From NCBI GenBank assembly GCA_937871985.1, contig CALMPB010000459.1, positions 1-7,935 on the forward strand: DNA of 7,935 nucleotides, in the 5' to 3' direction. The notes beneath the pieces are model-generated. The model ran no database searches, was not told the DNA's origin, and saw only the letters and a list, made by a program, of their open reading frames with translations. Positions 1 through 5,417 of the stretch are shown one piece after another. Position numbers and translations under genes: made by a program. How positions within the stretch are numbered: the stretch's first letter is position 1; every line of letters begins with the position of its first letter. The stretch comes from an uncultured Burkholderiaceae bacterium. Its GTDB lineage: Bacteria > Pseudomonadota > Gammaproteobacteria > Burkholderiales > Burkholderiaceae.

Positions 1-364
1 GCGCGCTGTCCCCGATGCCGCGGAGCGCGCCCGCGGGGACGAGCGACGCAGCTGCCATCGTGGCCGCCTGCGCGCCCAAGCGCCTGGCGAGCTCCATGGC
101 AGCGGGCACGTCCTCCACCAGGAAGGCCATTCCCGCGCAGGAAGGACCGTGCGCCTGCGCGAAGCCGGCCGCATGCGTAGCAGGCTCGGCGTTGACGATG
201 AAGTTGACGCCACCCTGGCGCATCCAGGTGATGGCGCGCGCGCGATGCCGCCCCGCTTGGCGAAAGCCCATGCGTCGCAACTGCTTGATGAGGTCCTGCG
301 GCCGGGGACTCGCGAACTCCATGAACGCGGTGTCCAGGACACGCACGCTTCCCGTGACAGACAT
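1..364 (-). CDS. hpd: 4-hydroxyphenylpyruvate dioxygenase-like protein, N-terminal part (cut by window edge)
   Basis: The first 121 codons are present; the rest lies beyond the left edge. HPPD is a cytoplasmic Fe(II) enzyme that converts 4-hydroxyphenylpyruvate to homogentisate in tyrosine catabolism. What shows this is a VOC-type N-terminal half with FMEFASP (residues 15-21), a GFRQAGRHR stretch (34-42), the family-typical RQGGVNFIVNAEP (49-61) and HGPSCAGMAF (72-81), and ALRGIGDS near the edge, resembling the family's AI(R/E)GIGGS. The iron-binding His/His/Glu residues belong to the C-terminal half and cannot be checked. The ATG at 364 has a strong AAGGAGGA Shine-Dalgarno 7 nt upstream that overlaps the stop of the preceding Bug gene, so the two are probably co-transcribed. 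Close relatives such as 4-hydroxymandelate synthase or another HPPD-type VOC enzyme cannot be excluded without the C-terminus. A QuiC-type fusion is unlikely because the protein begins directly at the VOC domain. Confidence 0.8.
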   Translation of the reverse strand, partial: MSVTGSVRVLDTAFMEFASPRPQDLIKQLRRMGFRQAGRHRARAITWMRQGGVNFIVNAEPATHAAGFAQAHGPSCAGMAFLVEDVPAAMELARRLGAQAATMAAASLVPAGALRGIGDSA

Positions 365-371
365 TGGCGAC

Positions 372-379
372 TCCTCCTT
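372..379 (-). promoter_or_regulatory. Strong Shine-Dalgarno of the HPPD-like gene, overlapping the upstream stop codon
   Basis: On the minus strand AAGGAGGA ends 7 nt before the ATG at 364. Its first base falls inside the TGA stop (381-379) of Bug protein A. This near-perfect anti-16S match and overlap indicate translational coupling of the two genes. Confidence 0.75.
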
Positions 380-1374
380 CAACTGTCGATGCTGAAACCG
401 CTGGCCTTGACGATCGGACCCCACTTCTCGAGGTCGGCGCGCACCATGCGGTCGAGTTCCTGCGGCGTAGTGAAGCTGGGTGCAAACGCGCGCGCGGCGT
501 AGGCGTCCTCCAGTTCTTTAGTCTGGATCGCCTTCTTTAGCGACTCGGCCAGTCCGTTGGCGATTGCCGCAGGCGTGCGCGGGGCCAGCCAGGCCGCGAA
601 GTACTCTTCGACGGACACCTCGCGGAACCCCTGTTCCACAAACGTGGGTGCCTGCGGCAGGTAGGTGGCACGCTGCGGGCCGGTGACGCCCAGAGCGCGC
701 AGCTTTCCTTCCCTCACGAACGGCAGGGGCTCGACCAGCACGTTGATCGATGCGGCGATCTGCCCGCCCACGACGGCCTGCAGCGCTGGCGCGCCCCCCT
801 TGAATGCGACGTGCTGCAGGTTCAGTCCGAGCGCGCGGCTGACCATCAGGCCGGCGAAGTGCGCCATCGTGCCTTCGCCCGCCGACCCGAACGACGCGTC
901 CTTGGGATTGGCCTTGCACCAGGCGGCGAACTGCTGCGGCGTCTTCACCTCCGCCGGCACCATCGGGCCGATGGTGAAGCCGAACTGGAAGGTGCACACC
1001 GTCGATACGGGCGTGAAGTCCTTCAGCGGGTCGTACGAGAGTTGCTTGTAGACGTGCGGATAGAGCACGGCCACCGAAGCGGGTCCCATGGTGATGGCCG
1101 TGCCGTCCGGTTCCGAGGCCTTGACTAAATCCATCGCGATCCGGCCGGCGGCGCCGGCGCGGTTCTCCACCGTGACGGAAGGGGCGTACGTGCCCTTCAG
1201 GCGTTCGGCCAGCAGACGCGCGATCGTGTCCAGCGAGCCTCCCGGCGGGAAGCCCAGGATGATGCGGGCGGGTTTCTGGATTACGGCGGGCTGCTGCGCG
1301 AAGCCTGTCGGCAGCGCGAACGTAGTGGCCGCCGTGGCCGCCCCGGTGATCAGGTTCCGGCGATTCAGGTTCAT
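379..1374 (-). CDS. Bug/TctC (TTT family) periplasmic solute-binding protein A
   Basis: This 331-residue protein has the usual family length. Family members capture carboxylic acids in the periplasm for TctAB-type transporters or act as orphan sensors. The N-terminus MNLNRRNLITG has a twin-arginine-like pair followed by a hydrophobic stretch, with probable cleavage near FA-QQ (about residue 26), so export by Tat is possible. Both carboxylate-binding loops are present: FPPGGSLD (42-49) and FGSAGEG followed by H172 (162-172). VTVENRAGAAG (67-77) is a family hallmark. A Shine-Dalgarno AGGAGA lies 6 nt before the ATG. Only 14 bases separate its stop from the downstream HPPD-like start, so the ligand may be an aromatic or keto acid related to that pathway; this is inference. 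No membrane subunits are nearby. Its ligand loop 1 (PPGGSLD) differs from the PAGGASD of the other two Bug proteins here. Confidence 0.92.
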   Translation of the reverse strand: MNLNRRNLITGAATAATTFALPTGFAQQPAVIQKPARIILGFPPGGSLDTIARLLAERLKGTYAPSVTVENRAGAAGRIAMDLVKASEPDGTAITMGPASVAVLYPHVYKQLSYDPLKDFTPVSTVCTFQFGFTIGPMVPAEVKTPQQFAAWCKANPKDASFGSAGEGTMAHFAGLMVSRALGLNLQHVAFKGGAPALQAVVGGQIAASINVLVEPLPFVREGKLRALGVTGPQRATYLPQAPTFVEQGFREVSVEEYFAAWLAPRTPAAIANGLAESLKKAIQTKELEDAYAARAFAPSFTTPQELDRMVRADLEKWGPIVKASGFSIDS

Positions 1375-1438
1375 TGCATGTCTCCTGTTAGTTCTCGCCG
1401 GCGGGTTTCGGTCGGACGCGTAGTCTCGGATTAACTAA

Positions 1439-1450
1439 TTGCAGATGCAA
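1439..1450. promoter_or_regulatory. Dyad TTGCA-GA-TGCAA, candidate operator ahead of the Bug A/HPPD-like unit
   Basis: The 260-bp gap between the P450 gene and Bug protein A holds no convincing gene. About 65 bp upstream of the Bug A ATG is a perfect 5-bp-arm dyad (TTGCA/TGCAA). It abuts an A/T-rich patch that reads TTAGTTAAT on the minus strand and could be a -10 region. This suggests that Bug A and the HPPD-like gene may have their own promoter. No clear -35 box was identified. Confidence 0.25.
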
Positions 1451-1625
1451 GCATTTCCGCCGCAATGGAAAGACCGGTTTCGCGAATTGGGGGAGCGAAG
1501 TTCCTCGGCAACGCCCACGCTAGGTACGGCGCGGGCGGCGGGGCGCAGGATGGTCGCGGCCCTCAATGGCGCGACGCTGTTCTGCGCGAGCCGGCCGGTG
1601 TTGGTCTCTCTTGCGACGCGCTGCG

Positions 1626-1641
1626 TTTAGTTATTTAGTTA
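1626..1641. repeat. Perfect tandem 8-mer TTTAGTTA x2 at the P450 stop codon
   Basis: Two adjacent exact copies of TTTAGTTA cover the TAA stop (1637-1635) and the last codon of the P450 gene. The duplication lengthens an A/T-rich patch in an otherwise GC-rich area. The related TTAACTAA at 1431-1438 is in inverse orientation. No function is evident. Confidence 0.5.
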
Positions 1642-2870
1642 GGATGAATGCGGACAGGGATGCGGTGGTAGGCTCGCACCGTGTTATTTAGGTGATAAGA
1701 GGGCTCGCCCGTGAGCTCGATTCGAGCTACTCTGGAAATCAATGCATCGAATAGCGCTTCAGCTTCTGCTTTTGCAATCATTTGCCCGACGCACTGATGA
1801 ATGCCGAAGCCAAATCCGACGTGACCGCCGGCTGCGCGCTCGATATCCAGACGCTCGGGGGAGGGGAATTTTGCGGGATCGCGATTTGCGCCCCCCAAGA
1901 ACAGAAGAATCTTTGTGTCGCTGGGGATCGCATGGCCGCCGACCTCAACTGATCGTGTAGTGGTGCGGAAAAATGTCTGTACGGGAGATGCCCAGCGCAC
2001 GACTTCGTCGAATGCCTGACGCTTTAACTGGGGCTGAGCTCGCAAAACATCCCACTGCGACGGAAAGCGTGCAAATGCCAGCATGCTAGCGCTGAGGGCT
2101 GTCACGGTCGTATCCAACCCGGCCGTCAGCATGGCCCCGACAAGAATCACGCCTTCTTCCTCCGTGATTCGACCTTGGTCAACTGCATCGTAGATTTCGG
2201 AGCCGAATGAGCCCGCCCGGACGTTCGGCCTAGTTGCCGTCTCATACACCCAACGTCTAACAACTTCGGCGCGCCGCGCAGAGTCCGCGAAACGTTCGTT
2301 ACGCGGACCGAAGGAGTTAAAAACCATGTCGCCCCAAGGCAGTAGGTTCTCGCGGCCATCAGGTCCAATGCCGACAGCGTCGGGAAAAACCTTCAAGACG
2401 AAACGCGCGGCCAAGTCTTCGACGGCGTCGAACTCGCGCTTCTCAACGAGCTCTTCGACAATTTGCTTCGCGTTGGCCTCGAAGGATTCCTTCATGCGCC
2501 GCGCGGCAGCCATCGAGAGCACTGAATTCATCACATTGCGACCGACGCCATGCTGCGGAGGGTCTGTTTCCAGCAGCATGCTACGCGGGCGCCATCGATC
2601 GCCATGACGCAGGTCATCCAGTCCGGCCCCCGCCGCGGACGAGAACGTCTCCCAATCACGAAGTGCTGCCTGAACTTCGGCGTGGCGCGCCAGCCCCGGA
2701 ACTCCGATGTGCGAAAGCCAGACCACTGATCCTGCGTTGCGGATTTCGTCAAGCCGGGGAAATGGGTCCAGGAGGTGAGCATCGCTGTATGGATCAAAGT
2801 CGAAAACGGGCAAAGATGCCAGTTCCTTTGGAGGCGCGATGGGCGCGGTCATGGTGCTTGCGTTAGTCAT
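1635..2870 (-). CDS. Cytochrome P450, CYP199A-like (para-substituted aromatic acid monooxygenase)
   Basis: This 411-residue soluble class I bacterial P450 is complete. Seen: heme-side DPPQH (103-107), oxygen-activating I-helix AGLDTT (250-255, acid-alcohol pair D253/T254), K-helix EVVR (289-292), and heme-thiolate loop GFGFGIHQC with Cys360. DWETFSSA (72-79), GRENLLPW, VFNSFGP and SPVQTFFRTTTR (295-306) match CYP199A proteins from memory. Those enzymes O-demethylate or hydroxylate para-substituted benzoates such as 4-methoxybenzoate. The usual carboxylate-contact Arg and Ser in WRPxS appear conserved (R94, S97), but the Arg and Ser ahead of the I-helix motif are Gly245 and Ala246, so the substrate may differ. 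The ATG at 2870 was chosen because AGGAG lies 5 nt upstream; an in-frame ATG at 2903 lacks such a site. No ferredoxin or reductase is adjacent. It lies 94 bp after Bug protein B, probably in the same transcript. Confidence 0.93.
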   Translation of the reverse strand: MTNASTMTAPIAPPKELASLPVFDFDPYSDAHLLDPFPRLDEIRNAGSVVWLSHIGVPGLARHAEVQAALRDWETFSSAAGAGLDDLRHGDRWRPRSMLLETDPPQHGVGRNVMNSVLSMAAARRMKESFEANAKQIVEELVEKREFDAVEDLAARFVLKVFPDAVGIGPDGRENLLPWGDMVFNSFGPRNERFADSARRAEVVRRWVYETATRPNVRAGSFGSEIYDAVDQGRITEEEGVILVGAMLTAGLDTTVTALSASMLAFARFPSQWDVLRAQPQLKRQAFDEVVRWASPVQTFFRTTTRSVEVGGHAIPSDTKILLFLGGANRDPAKFPSPERLDIERAAGGHVGFGFGIHQCVGQMIAKAEAEALFDALISRVARIELTGEPSYHLNNTVRAYHRIPVRIHPN

Positions 2871-2875
2871 TTCGT

Positions 2876-2880
2876 CTCCT
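2876..2880 (-). promoter_or_regulatory. Shine-Dalgarno that fixes the P450 start
   Basis: AGGAG, within AAAGGAGA on the minus strand, lies 5 nt before the ATG at 2870. It favours this start over in-frame ATGs at 2903 and 2888, which would add 11 or 6 residues with no family similarity. Confidence 0.7.
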
Positions 2881-2964
2881 TTAGCCATCGTGCCGGTGAG
2901 CACGTTCCTGATTCCACTTGCCCAGCAGACACCCTTCGAGCACCCGCATGGCCGACGGTCTATG

Positions 2965-3948
2965 CTATTCCGCAGAAATCTTTCGCGCTCGAATGAGTTG
3001 CGACCAATATTTCTGGTCGGAGTCCCACAGGGACTTCATTTCCGCTGAACCACCAGGCATGGCCTCCAGGCCGAGATCGGCGAATTTGGCCCGCATCTCC
3101 GGCGACCCCATGGCCTTGACAAGTTCGGCCGAAAGACGCTGCCGGACCGGCAATGGGGTAGATGCGGGAACGGCCAAGCCTTGCCAAGCGACAGCATCGA
3201 CGTCGGCCAAACCCAGCTCGAAGACTGTGGGTACGTCGGGGAACGCGGCGAGCCGCTTGCGGGAGAACACTGCCAGCGGCCGCATCTTCTTTGTCTTGAG
3301 CGATGGCAGTGCTGAAGCCAGGTCGAGCACCATGTACTGGATGTGTCCGCCAAAAAGATCCGAGATCATCGGTGCGCCACCACGGTAATGGATTGGCACA
3401 GCGAACAGCTTGTTCCGGTCCTTCAACATCTCCATGGCCAGGTTGTGCGGAGAACCGATGCCAGGGCTTCCGTAGCTGTACTTGCCCGGGCTCTTGCGGA
3501 CGGCGTCGACGAAGTCTGTTGCCGATTGCAAGGGCGCGTCATTGTTGGCGAGCAGCAGGAACTCGAGTCGCGCGATTAGGCCCACAGAAGCGAAATCCTT
3601 GACGGGCTCGTAGGGAATCTTCCGGTACAACTCTTTGTTGTAGATCAACATGCCGTTGTCGACGGTGACGACCGTATAGCCATCGCCTGGCGCGCGGGCT
3701 GCGGCTTCGGCAGCGATCATCCCCGAGGACCCCGGCCGATTGTCGACCACGACCTGTTGACCAATTTGTGTGGACATTGCGGCTGCGACGGTTCGCGCGA
3801 TTAGGTCGCTAGCGCCGCCGGCGGGGTAACCCACAATCCAGCGGATGGGCTTGCTGCGCGGAAATTCGTCCTGGGCCCGAACATCGACAAGAGATGTGGG
3901 TGCTGCCGCGGCAGCCATTGACTGAAGAAGAAGTCGGCGATTTAGCAT
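2965..3948 (-). CDS. Bug/TctC (TTT family) periplasmic solute-binding protein B
   Basis: This 327-residue protein begins MLNRRLLLQS, an arginine pair followed by Leu/Ala-rich sequence, with a probable cleavage after VRA (about residue 25). Export may be Tat or Sec. Ligand loop 1 is YPAGGASD (41-48) and loop 2 is YGSPGIGSPH (159-168), both diagnostic for the Bug family; VVVDNRPGSSG (66-76) and FPDVPTVFELG are also typical. The protein is expected to bind a carboxylate, but its ligand cannot be read from the sequence. It starts with an AAGGA site 6 nt before the ATG and sits 188 bp downstream of Bug C and 94 bp upstream of the P450 gene, all in one direction. A co-transcribed Bug B-P450 pair suggests its ligand could be the P450 substrate (inference). 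The upstream spacer contains an unusual C10 tract and tandem repeats that may affect its expression. Confidence 0.93.
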   Translation of the reverse strand: MLNRRLLLQSMAAAAAPTSLVDVRAQDEFPRSKPIRWIVGYPAGGASDLIARTVAAAMSTQIGQQVVVDNRPGSSGMIAAEAAARAPGDGYTVVTVDNGMLIYNKELYRKIPYEPVKDFASVGLIARLEFLLLANNDAPLQSATDFVDAVRKSPGKYSYGSPGIGSPHNLAMEMLKDRNKLFAVPIHYRGGAPMISDLFGGHIQYMVLDLASALPSLKTKKMRPLAVFSRKRLAAFPDVPTVFELGLADVDAVAWQGLAVPASTPLPVRQRLSAELVKAMGSPEMRAKFADLGLEAMPGGSAEMKSLWDSDQKYWSQLIRARKISAE

Positions 3949-4050
3949 TGGTGTCCTTGCAAAGCAGGTTTGCCGGCTGCGGCAAACGAGAGTGGGGGAT
4001 CGTCGCTGCGGGGCGAGTCGGAAACCAGTTGCTCAAATACGCTAGGGTTT

Positions 4051-4060
4051 CCCCCCCCCC
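4051..4060. repeat. C10 homopolymer (G10 on the coding strand) upstream of Bug protein B
   Basis: Ten uninterrupted C residues lie about 100 bp upstream of the Bug B ATG. Runs of this length are prone to slipped-strand length change. On the minus strand the run falls between TGGACT (4070-4065) and TAGCGT (4044-4039), which resemble a weak -35/-10 pair with a 20-bp spacer. Confidence 0.85.
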
Positions 4061-4064
4061 ACAG

Positions 4065-4092
4065 AGTCCACAGTCCACAGTCCGCGGTCCAC
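4065..4092. repeat. Four tandem heptamers, consensus RGTCCRC
   Basis: The units read AGTCCAC, AGTCCAC, AGTCCGC and GGTCCAC without gaps, starting four bases after the C10 run. A fifth, diverged unit TGACCGC (4093-4099) follows. This is a short simple-sequence repeat in the spacer between the Bug C and Bug B genes. Confidence 0.8.
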
Positions 4093-4099
4093 TGACCGC
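4084..4099. repeat. Hairpin GCGGTC-CACT-GACCGC
   Basis: Perfect 6-bp arms with a 4-nt loop, formed by the last heptamers. It lies 38-53 bases downstream of the Bug C stop on the transcribed minus strand. No U-run follows. Confidence 0.4.
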
Positions 4100-4104
4100 T
4101 GGGT

Positions 4105-4125
4105 AGCCCACGCTTGGGCGTGGCT
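4105..4125 (-). terminator. GC-rich hairpin just after the Bug C stop, no U tract
   Basis: CCACGC-TTGG-GCGTGG forms a 6-bp stem, extended by two pairs across a one-base bulge. It begins 11 bases after the stop of Bug protein C. With no T-run following on the minus strand it is not a classic intrinsic terminator. It may protect the transcript 3' end or attenuate read-through into Bug B. Confidence 0.35.
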
Positions 4126-4136
4126 GAGGGAGGGCG

Positions 4137-5108
4137 CTATTGGCCTTCGATGCCAAACTCCTTCATTCGCCGGGTGATGACTTCGAATTCTTGTCGATGC
4201 GACGTCGCGAACTGCTCAGGAGTCGTGTTCATCGGCTCAAGGCCGCGGTCTGCAAGAATGCGTTGCGCGTCGGGTGCAGCGATGATCTTGCGGATTTCAG
4301 TCGCAAGCGTCTGGATGATGGCCGGCGGCGTGCGCGCGGGTGCGACGAACGAGATCCAAACGGCAGCTTCGAAGATCGGGTCGTCGAAGCCGAGCTCCTT
4401 CATGGTGGGCAAGTCGGGGAGCGCGGCAGAGCGTTCGCTACCCATGATGGCAAGCGGCACCACCTTGCCCGAGCTGACGTACTGGCGTGCCAAGCCTGCT
4501 GAGGTCAGGCCGATGCTAATCGTCTTGCTCAGCAGGTCCTGCATCACGGGTGCCTCTCCGCGCTGTGGAACGTGCACCATCCCAGCGTTCAATTTCCGGT
4601 TCAGCGCCTCACCGGCCAAGTGACCCACCCCTCCGGTTCCCCAAGACCCGTAGCTAAGCTTCGAACCCGGAGCGGATGCGAGCTTGCGGAACTCTTCCAT
4701 GTTCTTGACGCCGAGGTCTGGGTTCGCGCTCAGAACGGCAGGGCTGCGAACAGATTGCGTGATGAACGCGAAGTCTTTGAGGGGGTTGTAGCCGAGCGGC
4801 TTGATGATCATGACGTTGTTGCTCATGGAGTCGCTACCCGTGACGGCGATGGTGTAACCATCACCAGGAGCCTTCACCACTTCGTTCAGGCCGAGAGCCC
4901 CGTTGGCACCAGCCCGGTTTTCGATGACCACGGGTTGACCCAGCACCTTCGACAGGCGATCCCCAACCAAGCGGCCGACGAAGTCACTGGCGCCTCCCGC
5001 CGGCGCGGTCACGACAAAACGGATGGGCTTGGATGGATAAGAGGCTTGCCCGAACGCCGGAAGGCAGAGGGCAAGTACTGCAGTGGAAAGAATCTGGCGC
5101 AGAATCAT
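4137..5108 (-). CDS. Bug/TctC (TTT family) periplasmic solute-binding protein C
   Basis: This 323-residue protein is the first gene of the minus-strand block and the one facing the LysR regulator. It has a Sec-type signal peptide: MILRQ, a hydrophobic STAVLALCLPAF core, and probable cleavage after GQA (residue 22). Ligand loop 1 APAGGASD (35-42) and loop 2 YGSWGTGGVGH (153-163) are diagnostic of the Bug family, as is VVIENRAGANG (60-70). It is expected to bind an organic acid in the periplasm; the ligand is unknown. The ATG at 5108 was preferred over the in-frame ATG at 5174 because AGGAG lies 6 nt upstream and the signal peptide begins exactly there; the longer form would add 22 polar residues and read through a hairpin. 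A Bug gene divergent from a LysR gene is a common arrangement, so it is probably regulated by the LysR protein (inference). Confidence 0.93.
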   Translation of the reverse strand: MILRQILSTAVLALCLPAFGQASYPSKPIRFVVTAPAGGASDFVGRLVGDRLSKVLGQPVVIENRAGANGALGLNEVVKAPGDGYTIAVTGSDSMSNNVMIIKPLGYNPLKDFAFITQSVRSPAVLSANPDLGVKNMEEFRKLASAPGSKLSYGSWGTGGVGHLAGEALNRKLNAGMVHVPQRGEAPVMQDLLSKTISIGLTSAGLARQYVSSGKVVPLAIMGSERSAALPDLPTMKELGFDDPIFEAAVWISFVAPARTPPAIIQTLATEIRKIIAAPDAQRILADRGLEPMNTTPEQFATSHRQEFEVITRRMKEFGIEGQ

Positions 5109-5114
5109 GGTTGT

Positions 5115-5119
5115 CTCCT
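5115..5119 (-). promoter_or_regulatory. Shine-Dalgarno that fixes the Bug C start
   Basis: AGGAG on the minus strand lies 6 nt before the ATG at 5108. This rules in the shorter form with an intact signal peptide. Confidence 0.7.
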
Positions 5120-5158
5120 GGTGGTTGGTTGCGCTACGCGGGTCCGTGTGCATACGCA

Positions 5159-5181
5159 CTCCGCAGCCTGACACTGCGGAG
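5159..5181. promoter_or_regulatory. Perfect 8-bp inverted repeat in the leader of Bug protein C
   Basis: CTCCGCAG and CTGCGGAG are separated by 7 bases and lie 51-73 bp upstream of the Bug C start. This is either a stable leader-RNA hairpin or a protein-binding dyad. It is the strongest palindrome in the roughly 290-bp gap between Bug C and the IS. That gap otherwise holds the second dyad at 5282-5324 and a candidate LysR promoter, with no gene seen. Confidence 0.55.
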
Positions 5182-5281
5182 CACAGGCCCCTACACGGCT
5201 AAGAGCAGGTTCCGGAAGGCCTTGCCTATTGGTGCTGAATGTTGAGAAGTCGATCTCGGGCTCTCATATTCCGATTCACTA

Positions 5282-5324
5282 GCTATCGCCTGGATTGAGC
5301 CATGCGAATCTAGGCGCCGATAGC
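5282..5324. promoter_or_regulatory. Inverted repeat GCTATCG/CGATAGC with internal ATT-N10-AAT; candidate LysR operator
   Basis: Seven-bp arms GCTATCG (5282-5288) and CGATAGC (5318-5324) flank an inner dyad ATT (5294-5296) and AAT (5307-5309). T5295 and A5307 fit the loose LysR T-N11-A motif. It sits between the divergent Bug C and LysR genes, where a LysR-type regulator would be expected to bind. The consensus is weak, so this is a candidate only. Confidence 0.3.
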
Positions 5325-5362
5325 GGTGCGAACTGGTGCGGCAGAATGTATGAGCGGTCATC

Positions 5363-5393
5363 TGGACTGCCTAGGCCTCCGCATTCATAGAAT
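5363..5393 (+). promoter_or_regulatory. Candidate ancestral LysR-gene promoter, now separated by the IS
   Basis: TAGAAT (5388-5393) matches the -10 consensus at 5 of 6 bases. TGGACT (5363-5368) matches -35 at 4 of 6 with a long 19-bp spacer. It points toward the regulator and ends exactly where the IS target duplication begins. In the uninterrupted sequence the regulator start codon would lie about 47 bp downstream of the -10 box. Confidence 0.35.
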
Positions 5394-5402
5394 CCATGAG
5401 GC
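5394..5402. repeat. Left copy of the 9-bp IS target-site duplication
   Basis: CCATGAGGC directly outside the left inverted repeat is repeated exactly at 6728-6736. The identical copies mark one simple transposition event. Confidence 0.9.
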
Positions 5403-5417
5403 CAGTAGTGTCCGGTT
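5403..5417. repeat. Left terminal inverted repeat of the IS
   Basis: CAGTAGTGTCCGGTT is perfectly complementary to 6713-6727. Beyond it, similarity fades after a few A/T bases. Confidence 0.9.

Noticed and set aside
149..502. Plus-strand frames over the HPPD-like and Bug A genes
   Set aside because: The opposite strand carries clear family-specific proteins with good ribosome sites, so these frames are shadows.
1439..1630. 63-residue plus-strand frame between the P450 and Bug A genes
   Set aside because: It has no ribosome site, no recognised motif and an opposite orientation to its neighbours; its start lies inside a dyad. Most likely non-coding.
2889..2904. Small hairpin CGTGC-TCACCG-GCACG (minus strand) between Bug B and the P450
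   Set aside because: Its 5-bp stem is common by chance in GC-rich DNA and it sits just ahead of the P450 ribosome site without a U-run. Not enough to call a regulatory element.
5109..5174. 22-residue N-terminal extension of Bug protein C (start at 5174)
   Set aside because: The added residues are polar and would precede the signal peptide. The ATG at 5108 has a good Shine-Dalgarno, while the longer form reads through the 5159-5181 hairpin.
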